64,000 bases of DNA from an uncultured Chitinophagaceae bacterium (GTDB lineage Bacteria; Bacteroidota; Bacteroidia; Chitinophagales; Chitinophagaceae). Positions 58,033-64,000 of this stretch are shown one piece after another. Under the pieces are notes generated by a model. The model was not told the DNA's origin, ran no database searches, and was given only the letters and a program-made list of their open reading frames with translations. Within the stretch, counting starts at the first letter, position 1; each line of letters starts with the position of its first letter. Where the stretch lies: the NCBI GenBank assembly GCA_936908745.1, contig CAKZFX010000011.1:372001-436000 (forward strand), read 5' to 3'. Position numbers and translations under genes: made by a program.

Positions 58033-58488
58033 TTATAAGTCTTTCTTTTTCAACCACTCATCATAATTTATTACTCCCAGCTCCGGTTTAGCGCTTCCGT
58101 CCAGGATGGCGATAAACTCCAGCACGTTTCCGTCCGGGTCATTAAAATAAATGGCTACGGCCGGCATCCACGCAAAGACCATCGGCTGCTCCGTGCCGTC
58201 TTTCAAAAAATTGTAGGGTTGCAAACCCCGCTCTTTCAACCAGCTTACCGAACGTTTCAGCATATCAGCTTCGTCGCAGCGAAATGCAAAGTGGCGGGTG
58301 GCTACCGGCTGGTCCGTCACTTCCCACAACCCCAGCATATATTCTTTGGATTGTCCGACCCAGAAAAAAGCGATCCGCCGTTTTTCTTCCAGCAACGCAA
58401 ACTCAAGTCCCAGCGTGTCACGATAAAACTCAATCGCTTTTTCCAAATTGCTTACCTGTAAATGGGTTTCATAAATTCCTTTTATCAT
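58033..58488 (-). CDS. VOC (glyoxalase/bleomycin-resistance fold) family protein
   Basis: A 151-residue protein with two beta-alpha-beta-beta-beta repeats. The first starts TYETHLQVSNLEKAIEFYRDTLGLEFALLEE (here ETHLQ carries the first metal-ligand His), the second ends AVAIYFNDPDGNVLEFIA with a Glu. HFAFRCDEADML contains the third ligand His. VOC members are metal-dependent isomerases, dioxygenases or drug-binding proteins; the substrate is unknown. Confidence 0.85.
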   Translation of the reverse strand: MIKGIYETHLQVSNLEKAIEFYRDTLGLEFALLEEKRRIAFFWVGQSKEYMLGLWEVTDQPVATRHFAFRCDEADMLKRSVSWLKERGLQPYNFLKDGTEQPMVFAWMPAVAIYFNDPDGNVLEFIAILDGSAKPELGVINYDEWLKKKDL

Positions 58489-58520
58489 ACTTATAAATAT
58501 AACAGCTTCTCAACTTTACT

Positions 58521-58600
58521 GACTTCCCGTCTTTCCGTCTTCCCGTCTTTCTGTCTTCCCGTCTTTCCGTCTTCCCGTCTTTTCCGACTTTCCCGTCTTA
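58521..58600. repeat. Tandem CTTCCCGTCTTTCCGT word repeat upstream of purN
   Basis: About eight degenerate copies of an 8-10 nt unit (CTTCCCGT, CTTTCCGT, CTTTCTGT) run in tandem, ending 10 nt before the GTG start of purN. It is one-sided; the only inverted partner would be the purine-rich complement. The pyrimidine-only composition of this strand is striking. Confidence 0.75.
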
Positions 58601-58609
58601 AATTGCAGC

Positions 58610-59173
58610 GTGAAAAAAATTGCCCTTTTTGCTTCCGGCGGCGGCTCCAACGCCCAAAAAATAATCAACCATTTCCGCCACTCTTCCAACATCGAAGTAT
58701 CGCTTATTGTTTGCAACAAACCCGGCGCAGGTGTGCTGAACATCGCGGCCAATGAAAATATTCCTTCGCTCGTAATAGATAAAGAAGAATTCTTTCGTGG
58801 TCACTCCTATGTTGAGTTGTTGCAGGAAAAAGAAATAGACCTCATTGTACTGGCTGGCTTTTTATGGAAAGTGCCATTGAAGCTGATCCACGCTTTTCCC
58901 AATGGTATCATCAATATTCACCCGGCTTTGTTGCCGAAATATGGTGGTAAAGGAATGTATGGACAGTTTGTGCACCAGGCAGTAGTTGATAATAAAGAAC
59001 CCGAAAGCGGCATCACGATCCATTACGTGGATGAGGTATATGACCATGGCGATATTATTTTCCAGGCCACTTGTGCTGTTGATGCAAATGATACAGCTGA
59101 CTCTGTTGCTAAAAAAGTGCAGCTGCTGGAACATCAGCATTATCCATTAGTAATAGAAAAGCTGCTTACGTAG
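58610..59173 (+). CDS. purN: Phosphoribosylglycinamide formyltransferase
   Basis: A 187-residue protein of the formyltransferase fold. KIALFASGGGSNAQKIINHF is the phosphate-binding start (residues about 3-22), LVLAGFLWKVP-type core, then NIHPALLPKYGGKGMYG with the catalytic Asn-His pair, and ESGITIHYVDEVYDHGDII with the catalytic Asp. It uses 10-formyl-THF to make FGAR, step three of purine synthesis. No ATG fits; the GTG at 58610 is used. The preceding spacer is a pyrimidine-rich tandem repeat. Confidence 0.93.
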   Translation: MKKIALFASGGGSNAQKIINHFRHSSNIEVSLIVCNKPGAGVLNIAANENIPSLVIDKEEFFRGHSYVELLQEKEIDLIVLAGFLWKVPLKLIHAFPNGIINIHPALLPKYGGKGMYGQFVHQAVVDNKEPESGITIHYVDEVYDHGDIIFQATCAVDANDTADSVAKKVQLLEHQHYPLVIEKLLT

Positions 59174-59256
59174 TAAAAAGAAGCGGGCTGTTTGGAACAT
59201 ATTAACGTTTTAACGTTCAAACATGTTTTATCTTGCTGCCTGAATAACTGCCGCTA

Positions 59257-60039
59257 TTGCGCTGCTTACTATATATATTATCCATTCTGCCGGTATGCCT
59301 GTTTGCATCAGCACAGGCCAATGCGCAATTATATAAGATAAAAGGGACCGTGTACGACAGCAGCCGCAATTATCCATTGGAAGCGGTTTCTGTACTCAGC
59401 ACTTCCGGCACCGGCACCGTTACCAACGAAGATGGTTTTTATGAAATCACCGTTGGTGAAAAAGATTCGATCTGGTTCAGCTATCTCGGCAAACCCACCA
59501 CCAAGTTTCCACTTCAGAAAATCGCCAATCCATTTGGTTTTGATATTGCTTTGCAGGTAAATATTCCTGTGTTGAAAGAAGTAAAAATCCGCCAGCGTAA
59601 TTACAGGCAGGATTCTGTTCAAAACCGGCTTGATTATGCCAAAGCATTTAATTACAAGAAGCCGGGATTGGAAACGGTGACACCACAGTTTGGTGTAGGT
59701 GCTGGTTTTGATCTCAACGAGATCATCAACCTGTTCCGCTTCAAACGCAACCGCAGTATGCTGTCTTTCCAGCGTCGCTTGCTGGAGCAGGAAAGGGATA
59801 AAGCAGTTACGCATCGTTTCAACAAGGCATTGGTCCGTCGTCTTACCTTATTGACCGGCAGTGAACTGGATAGTTTTATGCAGGTGTTCCGTCCGCCATA
59901 TGAGTTTACCATGGGTGCTACGGATTATCAATTCCAGGAATATATCAAAGTGGCTCATTATCGTTTTAAGAACGGAATGAAGCCCGAAGCCTTTATCAAA
60001 CCCGAAGGAACGGAAGAAGAAGAACTAAGAGGGTTTTAA
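59257..60039 (+). CDS. Secreted carboxypeptidase-like regulatory domain protein
   Basis: A 260-residue protein with a signal peptide ending near ANAQ. The mature part opens with a carboxypeptidase D regulatory-like fold (YKIKGTVYDSSRNYPLEAVSVLSTSGTGTVTNEDGFYEITV) as in the plug-adjacent domain of TonB-dependent receptors. The rest is basic and helical with no recognised domain. Start codon is TTG at 59257; an in-frame stop at 59245 rules out most alternatives. Confidence 0.75.
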   Translation: MRCLLYILSILPVCLFASAQANAQLYKIKGTVYDSSRNYPLEAVSVLSTSGTGTVTNEDGFYEITVGEKDSIWFSYLGKPTTKFPLQKIANPFGFDIALQVNIPVLKEVKIRQRNYRQDSVQNRLDYAKAFNYKKPGLETVTPQFGVGAGFDLNEIINLFRFKRNRSMLSFQRRLLEQERDKAVTHRFNKALVRRLTLLTGSELDSFMQVFRPPYEFTMGATDYQFQEYIKVAHYRFKNGMKPEAFIKPEGTEEEELRGF

Positions 60040-60124
60040 GCAAGAACCTACACCCCGCTAAAGAAAGCAATCCATTATTGCATTGTTTTGTTTTCATTTA
60101 ATTTCATCCAGAAAAAATAAAACC

Positions 60125-60670
60125 ATGGAACAAACCACTTTGGGCATCGGCACCCGTTTGCAACATACATTATATGGTCCCGGCGTGATCGTGGGCATTA
60201 AGTACGCCACCTATCTTATTTCTTTTATCAATCATGGTATTAAAGAGATTGATAAAACAGACGAAAAGCTGGACGATATTATTCCTGAAAACGTATCGGA
60301 AGAAATAGAGACCAGCAGCGAAATGGAACGGTCGCTGTTGAAAATATTACGACTCTGGGGCGGGTTGACAGAAACCGTTCCGCTGGGTGATAAATGGATC
60401 AAAGGAACATTGCTGTTGCAACCGGCCGATAAAAGTTTAAAACCAAAAGAAATTCCTGTCGAAGATTTCTTTCACAAAATTGTAATGCTGCGTGACAGGC
60501 TTCGTGTGCTGGAACAGAATATCAACAGCAATAAAACGCTGAGCGATGAAGAAAAAGTGAATATCCAGCAGTATATCACAAGATGCTATGGATCGCTCAC
60601 CACGTTCAATGTGTTGTTTAAAAACAAAGAACAGTGGTTTGTCGGCGAAAAAGGCAGCAAGGACGAATAA
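60125..60670 (+). CDS. Hypothetical protein, conserved-looking, soluble
   Basis: A 181-residue soluble protein. It starts MEQTTLGIGTRLQHTLYGPGVIVGIKYATYLISFINHGIKEID, a small SH3-like beta segment similar to those in transcription-repair and CarD-type modules, followed by a helical part (EDFFHKIVMLRDRLRVLEQNI, SDEEKVNIQQYITRCYGSL). I recognise no family. It overlaps nothing and ends 5 nt before the ECF sigma factor start, so the two are likely co-transcribed. Confidence 0.7.
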   Translation: MEQTTLGIGTRLQHTLYGPGVIVGIKYATYLISFINHGIKEIDKTDEKLDDIIPENVSEEIETSSEMERSLLKILRLWGGLTETVPLGDKWIKGTLLLQPADKSLKPKEIPVEDFFHKIVMLRDRLRVLEQNINSNKTLSDEEKVNIQQYITRCYGSLTTFNVLFKNKEQWFVGEKGSKDE

Positions 60671-60675
60671 CGCTG

Positions 60676-61263
60676 ATGAAAAATGAAATCAATCCTTCCC
60701 AATGGGTCAGCCTCTACGGCGATTATCTTTTTTCGCTGGCCATGCTGAAAACAAGCGATCAAACGCTTGCCGAAGACCTTGTGCAGGATACTTTTCTTTC
60801 CGCCATCAAAGCCAAAAAAAACTTCCGGGGCGACAGTTCCGAAAAAACATGGCTGGTTACGATCCTTAAACATAAGATCATTGACCATTACCGTAAAAAA
60901 GATGTGCTGAAAGACAGTGACCAGTATTTGGAAGATACCGCCGGGAGTTTTCACGATGCGTTTTTCAGTACAGACCCATCAACTTATGGCCACTGGACGA
61001 AGAGTGCAGCGCCTAAAGACTGGACCGATAAGCCGGCAGACAGCCGGCTTATGACCGAAGAGTTTAACCGCATTATCCGCTTTTGCCTTGATAAAATGCC
61101 CAAAAGATTAATACCTGTTTTCCTCGCCCGGTTTATTGACCAGGAAGACCCGGCCATCATTTGTAAGGAATTTGATCTTACGTCGTCTAATTATTGGGTG
61201 ATCATTCACCGGGCAAAGGTGCTGATGCGCAGCTGCCTTGAAAAAAACTGGCTGAAACCCTGA
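60676..61263 (+). CDS. ECF-type RNA polymerase sigma factor
   Basis: A 195-residue sigma-70 family protein. Region 2 has YGDYLFSLAMLKTSDQTLAEDLVQDTFLSAIKAKKNFRGDSSEKTWL with the DLVQDTF core-binding motif; ILKHKIIDHYRKK follows; region 4 is RLIPVFLARFIDQEDPAIICKEFDLTSSNYWVIIHRAKVLMR. The inter-domain linker is long (about 60 residues, DVLKDSDQYL to SRLMTEE). Start at 60676 (MKNEINPSQWV). It precedes a small Cys/His protein 10 nt downstream that may be its anti-sigma factor. Confidence 0.92.
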   Translation: MKNEINPSQWVSLYGDYLFSLAMLKTSDQTLAEDLVQDTFLSAIKAKKNFRGDSSEKTWLVTILKHKIIDHYRKKDVLKDSDQYLEDTAGSFHDAFFSTDPSTYGHWTKSAAPKDWTDKPADSRLMTEEFNRIIRFCLDKMPKRLIPVFLARFIDQEDPAIICKEFDLTSSNYWVIIHRAKVLMRSCLEKNWLKP

Positions 61264-61273
61264 TCGTTTTAGT

Positions 61274-61552
61274 ATGGCAAAAAAGTCTTTTCATAATACT
61301 ATATACAATTGCAAAGAAGCCACGCTTCTTTTGCAGAAGAAAGAACAGCGGAAGATCACCGCCGCTGAACGGGTACGGCTTTTTTTCCATTTATTATTTT
61401 GTCATCCCTGTAAATTGTTTGTCAAACAATCGAAGATCATCAACCGGTGTTTGCACAATATGCCCTCTCTCTTATCTGAACAACCCTCGCACCTGTTAAC
61501 GGATTCAGCCAAAGCACGCATGCAAGACCTGGTTGACAGCAGTGCGCAATAG
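61274..61552 (+). CDS. Small HxxxCxxC protein, candidate anti-sigma factor
   Basis: A 92-residue protein. NCKEATLLLQKKEQRKI is similar to the start of zinc-finger anti-sigma proteins, and HLLFCHPCKLFVKQS contains H-x3-C-x2-C, the ZAS zinc motif. It lacks a membrane span, so it would be a soluble anti-sigma factor for the ECF sigma gene 10 nt upstream. The position and motif support this; the sequence is short, so the assignment is tentative. Confidence 0.72.
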   Translation: MAKKSFHNTIYNCKEATLLLQKKEQRKITAAERVRLFFHLLFCHPCKLFVKQSKIINRCLHNMPSLLSEQPSHLLTDSAKARMQDLVDSSAQ

Positions 61553-61705
61553 TTTTCTCTTTTATTTTTTTTAACAACTGCGTTGTAAGGAATCGGACCT
61601 CACCCCGTCTATTTTTTTAAGGGCATTAGTATAGAATGTATGCCGCTATGGCATTACCTGTTTATATAAAACGGCAGCCAGACTGCCACAAACCTTACTA
61701 TTATT

Positions 61706-62617
61706 ATGAGATTTTTTTACGTATTATTTTTTTGCTGTGTTGTATCGCAAACTGTTTCTGCACAAGGTTGCAGCGACGCCGGCTTCTGCAGCATTCCTTA
61801 TCATGTAACAGGCGTGGCAAAAAACGAAACCGGATTAAAGAATACACTTATTACAGATGTTACGTTCGGGCTTGGGGAAGGCAACACAAGATCATTTACG
61901 GCTTCTGTATTATACAGGAAACGTTTTAGCAACCGGCTATCATGGGATAATAAAATCACTGCGGCATATATCAGTGGCTTATTGGGAAATGTGCTGAATG
62001 CCGGTGATCTTTTTTCTACTGTTAATTATAAAATTTTTGCTGCTGAAAAAACAGGCGTACATATCACCGGTGGTATTAAAATTCCGTTAACAGCGGCCAA
62101 CGATAAAGAAAAAAATAGTACCTTACCAATGGCTTACCAGCCCAGCCTTGGCACCTATGACCTTCTTCTTGGAACTGCCTGGACTTTCCTGCATAAGATA
62201 GATATCAACGCGGCATTGCAACTTCCCGTTATCAATGCCAATAATAACCAGTATTTCCGCCAACCCGGCGATAATAAAGATTTTGAAACCACCAACGCTT
62301 TCAGGCGAAAAGCGGATGCGTTGTTTCGTGCAGGCTACCTGTTTGAAACCAGCAACCGCAAATGGAATTTTAAGCCGAATGCGTTGGCCATTATACACCT
62401 GGGCGAAGACAGCTATTTAAAAAGCACCGGCCAGCGAATCAATATTGATGGCTCGTCCGGCCTTACGCTGAACATGAACCTGCAAAGCAATTATGTGCTT
62501 TCAAAAAACAGGTCGCTCGGCTTCTCTATCGCCACTCCTTTAATTGTACGCAAAACCAGGCCCGATGGTCTTACAAGATCATTGACTGTTGGCATTAATT
62601 ATCAATTCAATTTTTAA
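61706..62617 (+). CDS. Exported protein, predicted outer-membrane beta-barrel
   Basis: A 303-residue protein with a signal peptide ending near VSAQG. Two cysteines follow at once (GCSDAGFCSIPY). The body is a series of short amphipathic strands (RSFTASVLYRKRFSNRLSWDNKITAAYISG, NYKIFAAEKTGVHITGGIKIPL) ending in a terminal Phe (SLTVGINYQFNF), as for barrel proteins. No specific family recognised. It begins a run with two YHS-domain genes and a DoxX gene on the same strand with gaps of 13-19 nt. Confidence 0.7.
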   Translation: MRFFYVLFFCCVVSQTVSAQGCSDAGFCSIPYHVTGVAKNETGLKNTLITDVTFGLGEGNTRSFTASVLYRKRFSNRLSWDNKITAAYISGLLGNVLNAGDLFSTVNYKIFAAEKTGVHITGGIKIPLTAANDKEKNSTLPMAYQPSLGTYDLLLGTAWTFLHKIDINAALQLPVINANNNQYFRQPGDNKDFETTNAFRRKADALFRAGYLFETSNRKWNFKPNALAIIHLGEDSYLKSTGQRINIDGSSGLTLNMNLQSNYVLSKNRSLGFSIATPLIVRKTRPDGLTRSLTVGINYQFNF

Positions 62618-62636
62618 AATCAATAACCTGTAAAAA

Positions 62637-63101
62637 ATGAAGAAAGTTATTTCTGTTTTAGCCATTGTGCTGGCGTTTCAAAGCATAGGAATAGCACAGG
62701 ATGCTGCCAAACGCACAAAAGAATTCAACCTGGATAAAAATAAGGTGGCCATCGAGGGCTATGACCCCGTGGCTTATTTCACACAGAATAAAGCGGTGAA
62801 AGGAAAGAAAGCATTGGCTGTTTTTACCAACGGTGTGCTTTATTATTTCTCTTCATCAGAAAATAAGGAATTATTCAAAAAAAATTATACCGCGTATGAG
62901 CCGCAGTATGGTGGCTGGTGCGCCTATGCCATGGGCAAAGACGGCGATAAAGTAGAAGTAGACCCGGAAACATTTAAGATCGTAAACGGAAAGCTTTATC
63001 TCTTTTACAATTCCTTTTTCAACAACACATTGAAAAGCTGGAACAAGAATGAAGCAACGCTGAAAGCCAATGCCGATCAAAACTGGAAAAAATTCTATTA
63101 A
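62637..63101 (+). CDS. Exported YHS-domain protein, copy 1
   Basis: A 154-residue protein with a signal peptide ending near IGIAQD. The YHS-type core is KVAIEGYDPVAYFTQNKAVKGKKALAVFTNGVLYYFSSSENKELFKKNY, with PQYGGWCAYAMGKDGDKVEV following. YHS domains may bind metals or small ligands. It is a close paralogue of the next gene. It lies between the barrel protein and copy 2. Confidence 0.85.
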   Translation: MKKVISVLAIVLAFQSIGIAQDAAKRTKEFNLDKNKVAIEGYDPVAYFTQNKAVKGKKALAVFTNGVLYYFSSSENKELFKKNYTAYEPQYGGWCAYAMGKDGDKVEVDPETFKIVNGKLYLFYNSFFNNTLKSWNKNEATLKANADQNWKKFY

Positions 63102-63119
63102 TAGAAATTTAAACAATAC

Positions 63120-63560
63120 ATGTACAAAAAATTAATGCTCCTTTTCACTGCTTGTTTTTTGGCTGCCATTGCATTTGCACAAAAGCCTGTCATCTTCCAA
63201 CGGGATGGCAAGGCGTTAAGCGGCTACGATGTGGTTTCCTTTTATTCCGAAACAGGGCCGCTTATGGGACACGATAGTCTTTCTGTGCAATGGCAGGGTG
63301 CTTCCTGGCTATTTGCCAGTGCTGCCAGCAAAGAGGCCTTTACAGCCAATCCTGAAAAATTCGCACCACAGTTTGGTGGCTATTGCGCCTATGGCATGGC
63401 CGGTGGTTATAAAGCCTCAACAACGATTGATACATGGACAATTGAGAACGGCAGGTTGTATTTTAATTATAATAAGAAAGTAAAAACTTTTTGGGACAAG
63501 GACAGGGCCGGCTATATCGAAAAAGCAAACAGCAACTGGCCGGCAATTAAACTAAACTGA
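63120..63560 (+). CDS. Exported YHS-domain protein, copy 2
   Basis: A 146-residue paralogue of copy 1, with signal peptide ending near IAFAQK. Matching blocks are KALSGYDVVSFYSETGPLMGHDSLSVQWQGASWLFASAASKEAF and PQFGGYCAYGMAGGYKASTTIDTWTIENGRLYFNYNKKV. The N-x-W-P ending is similar. Duplication within one operon suggests related but separate ligands or partners. Confidence 0.85.
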   Translation: MYKKLMLLFTACFLAAIAFAQKPVIFQRDGKALSGYDVVSFYSETGPLMGHDSLSVQWQGASWLFASAASKEAFTANPEKFAPQFGGYCAYGMAGGYKASTTIDTWTIENGRLYFNYNKKVKTFWDKDRAGYIEKANSNWPAIKLN

Positions 63561-63573
63561 TAAATCCTTTTTT

Positions 63574-63972
63574 ATGAATACAAAAAATATCCTGCAATGG
63601 CTGCTGCGCATAGTTGCGGCGGTCATTCTTTTCCAGAGCTTGTATTTTAAGTTTACGGCACATGAAGAGTCTGTCACCCTTTTTACCATGCTGCAAATGG
63701 AGCCGTGGGGAAGGATCGGCACAGGTGTTCTTGAGCTGGTGGCCGGTGTGTTATTACTGATCCCCGCTTTTACCGCCTTCGGCGCATTGATGGGCATCGG
63801 GTTGATGAGCGGCGCAATTTTTTTACACTTTACCATACTGGGCATCAATTATGCCGGCGACCCGCTGTTATTTATCTATGCCGTGATCGCATGGATATGC
63901 TGTATCGTGCTTCTGCTATTCAACAAGCAAAAAATTATTTCTCTTTTAAAAAAACAAAAATCCAATGCTTAA
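63574..63972 (+). CDS. DoxX family membrane protein
   Basis: A 132-residue four-span protein. LLRIVAAVILFQSLYFKFTAHEESV, GRIGTGVLELVAGVLLLIPAFTAFGALMGIGLMSGAIFLHF and YAVIAWICCIVLLLF match the DoxX/DoxD-like (MauE-like) pattern. Such proteins belong to respiratory or redox-linked membrane systems of unclear function. Its stop overlaps the next gene's possible ATG by 8 nt. Fourth gene of the barrel-YHS-YHS-DoxX run. Confidence 0.85.
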   Translation: MNTKNILQWLLRIVAAVILFQSLYFKFTAHEESVTLFTMLQMEPWGRIGTGVLELVAGVLLLIPAFTAFGALMGIGLMSGAIFLHFTILGINYAGDPLLFIYAVIAWICCIVLLLFNKQKIISLLKKQKSNA

Positions 63973-64000
63973 ATCCAGTATCCGGACCCTCCATGAATTA
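63965..64000 (+). CDS. Start of a further gene (cut by window edge)
   Basis: An ATG at 63965 overlaps the DoxX stop by 8 nt and opens MLKSSIRTLHEL to the window edge. Overlap with the upstream gene suggests translational coupling. Too short to identify. Confidence 0.4.
   Translation, partial: MLKSSIRTLHEL

Noticed and set aside
58521..58600. Possible CRISPR array
   Set aside because: Units are 8-10 nt and run head to tail with no unique spacers of constant length; no cas gene is near.

Overview
The window comes from a member of the Bacteroidota, most likely the family Chitinophagaceae. The signs are promoters built on a TAnnTTTG -7 box with few Shine-Dalgarno sites, an alternative complex III and aa3-type oxidase locus, a stand-alone GldM C-terminal domain, two DUF3078 outer-membrane proteins, Lipobox and TonB-style envelope proteins, and densely packed genes on both strands. 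The family-level placement is inferred from gene content only.

Layout. 1-1240: the 5' part of typA (minus strand), with a four-helix-bundle S23/Avd-like gene inside its leader, boxed by inverted repeats. 1241-13450: housekeeping and envelope genes, including an alpha/beta hydrolase, a Tat-exported Gfo/Idh/MocA oxidoreductase, a FabH-type synthase, a lipid kinase, a patatin-like phospholipase, heme A synthase, RNase HII, a threonylcarbamoyl-AMP synthase and a JmjC-like cupin. 13484-18000: a GldM-domain protein, an unpaired 2-oxoacid:ferredoxin oxidoreductase beta subunit and an S9 peptidase. 18079-21784: the oxidative pentose-phosphate genes gnd-zwf-pgl. 21857-30750: a di-CxxCH cytochrome, an amidase, acyl-CoA dehydrogenase, MarR, a hydrolase, a GT2 glycosyltransferase, an ABC permease and an Lrp regulator. 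30751-31360 has no protein gene but holds a tRNA-like RNA with a very long variable region, its own promoter box and a terminator. 31361-40400: paired DUF3078 genes, a TonB-C lipoprotein, trmB, a Dps protein, a small-membrane-protein stress cassette, an alkyltransferase-like protein and an aquaporin.

40595-57411 is one long minus-strand respiratory locus in transcription order actA-actB-actC-actD-actE-actF-coxB-coxA-ctaB-(broken S23 gene)-coxIII-coxIII-coxIV-sco-DUF420. It encodes menaquinol oxidation by alternative complex III, electron transfer to an aa3-type oxidase, and the heme O and copper maturation factors. Heme A synthase lies apart at 9131. 57725-64000: small membrane, VOC, purN and envelope genes, an ECF sigma factor with a small HxxxCxxC partner, and a beta-barrel/YHS/YHS/DoxX run.

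Two non-coding themes stand out. First, the tRNA-like RNA at 30909-31057 has a complete acceptor stem, D-arm, anticodon arm and T-arm, but about 75 nt between the anticodon arm and T-arm. Second, at least a dozen spacers are filled with word-like low-complexity repeats. Their vocabulary differs from place to place but their style is shared: 8-12 nt degenerate units, often arranged as inverted arms. Two of these inverted arm pairs enclose S23/Avd-like four-helix-bundle genes, and one neighbouring spacer has the same arms without a gene. This looks like a hairpin-plus-cargo element outside rRNA.
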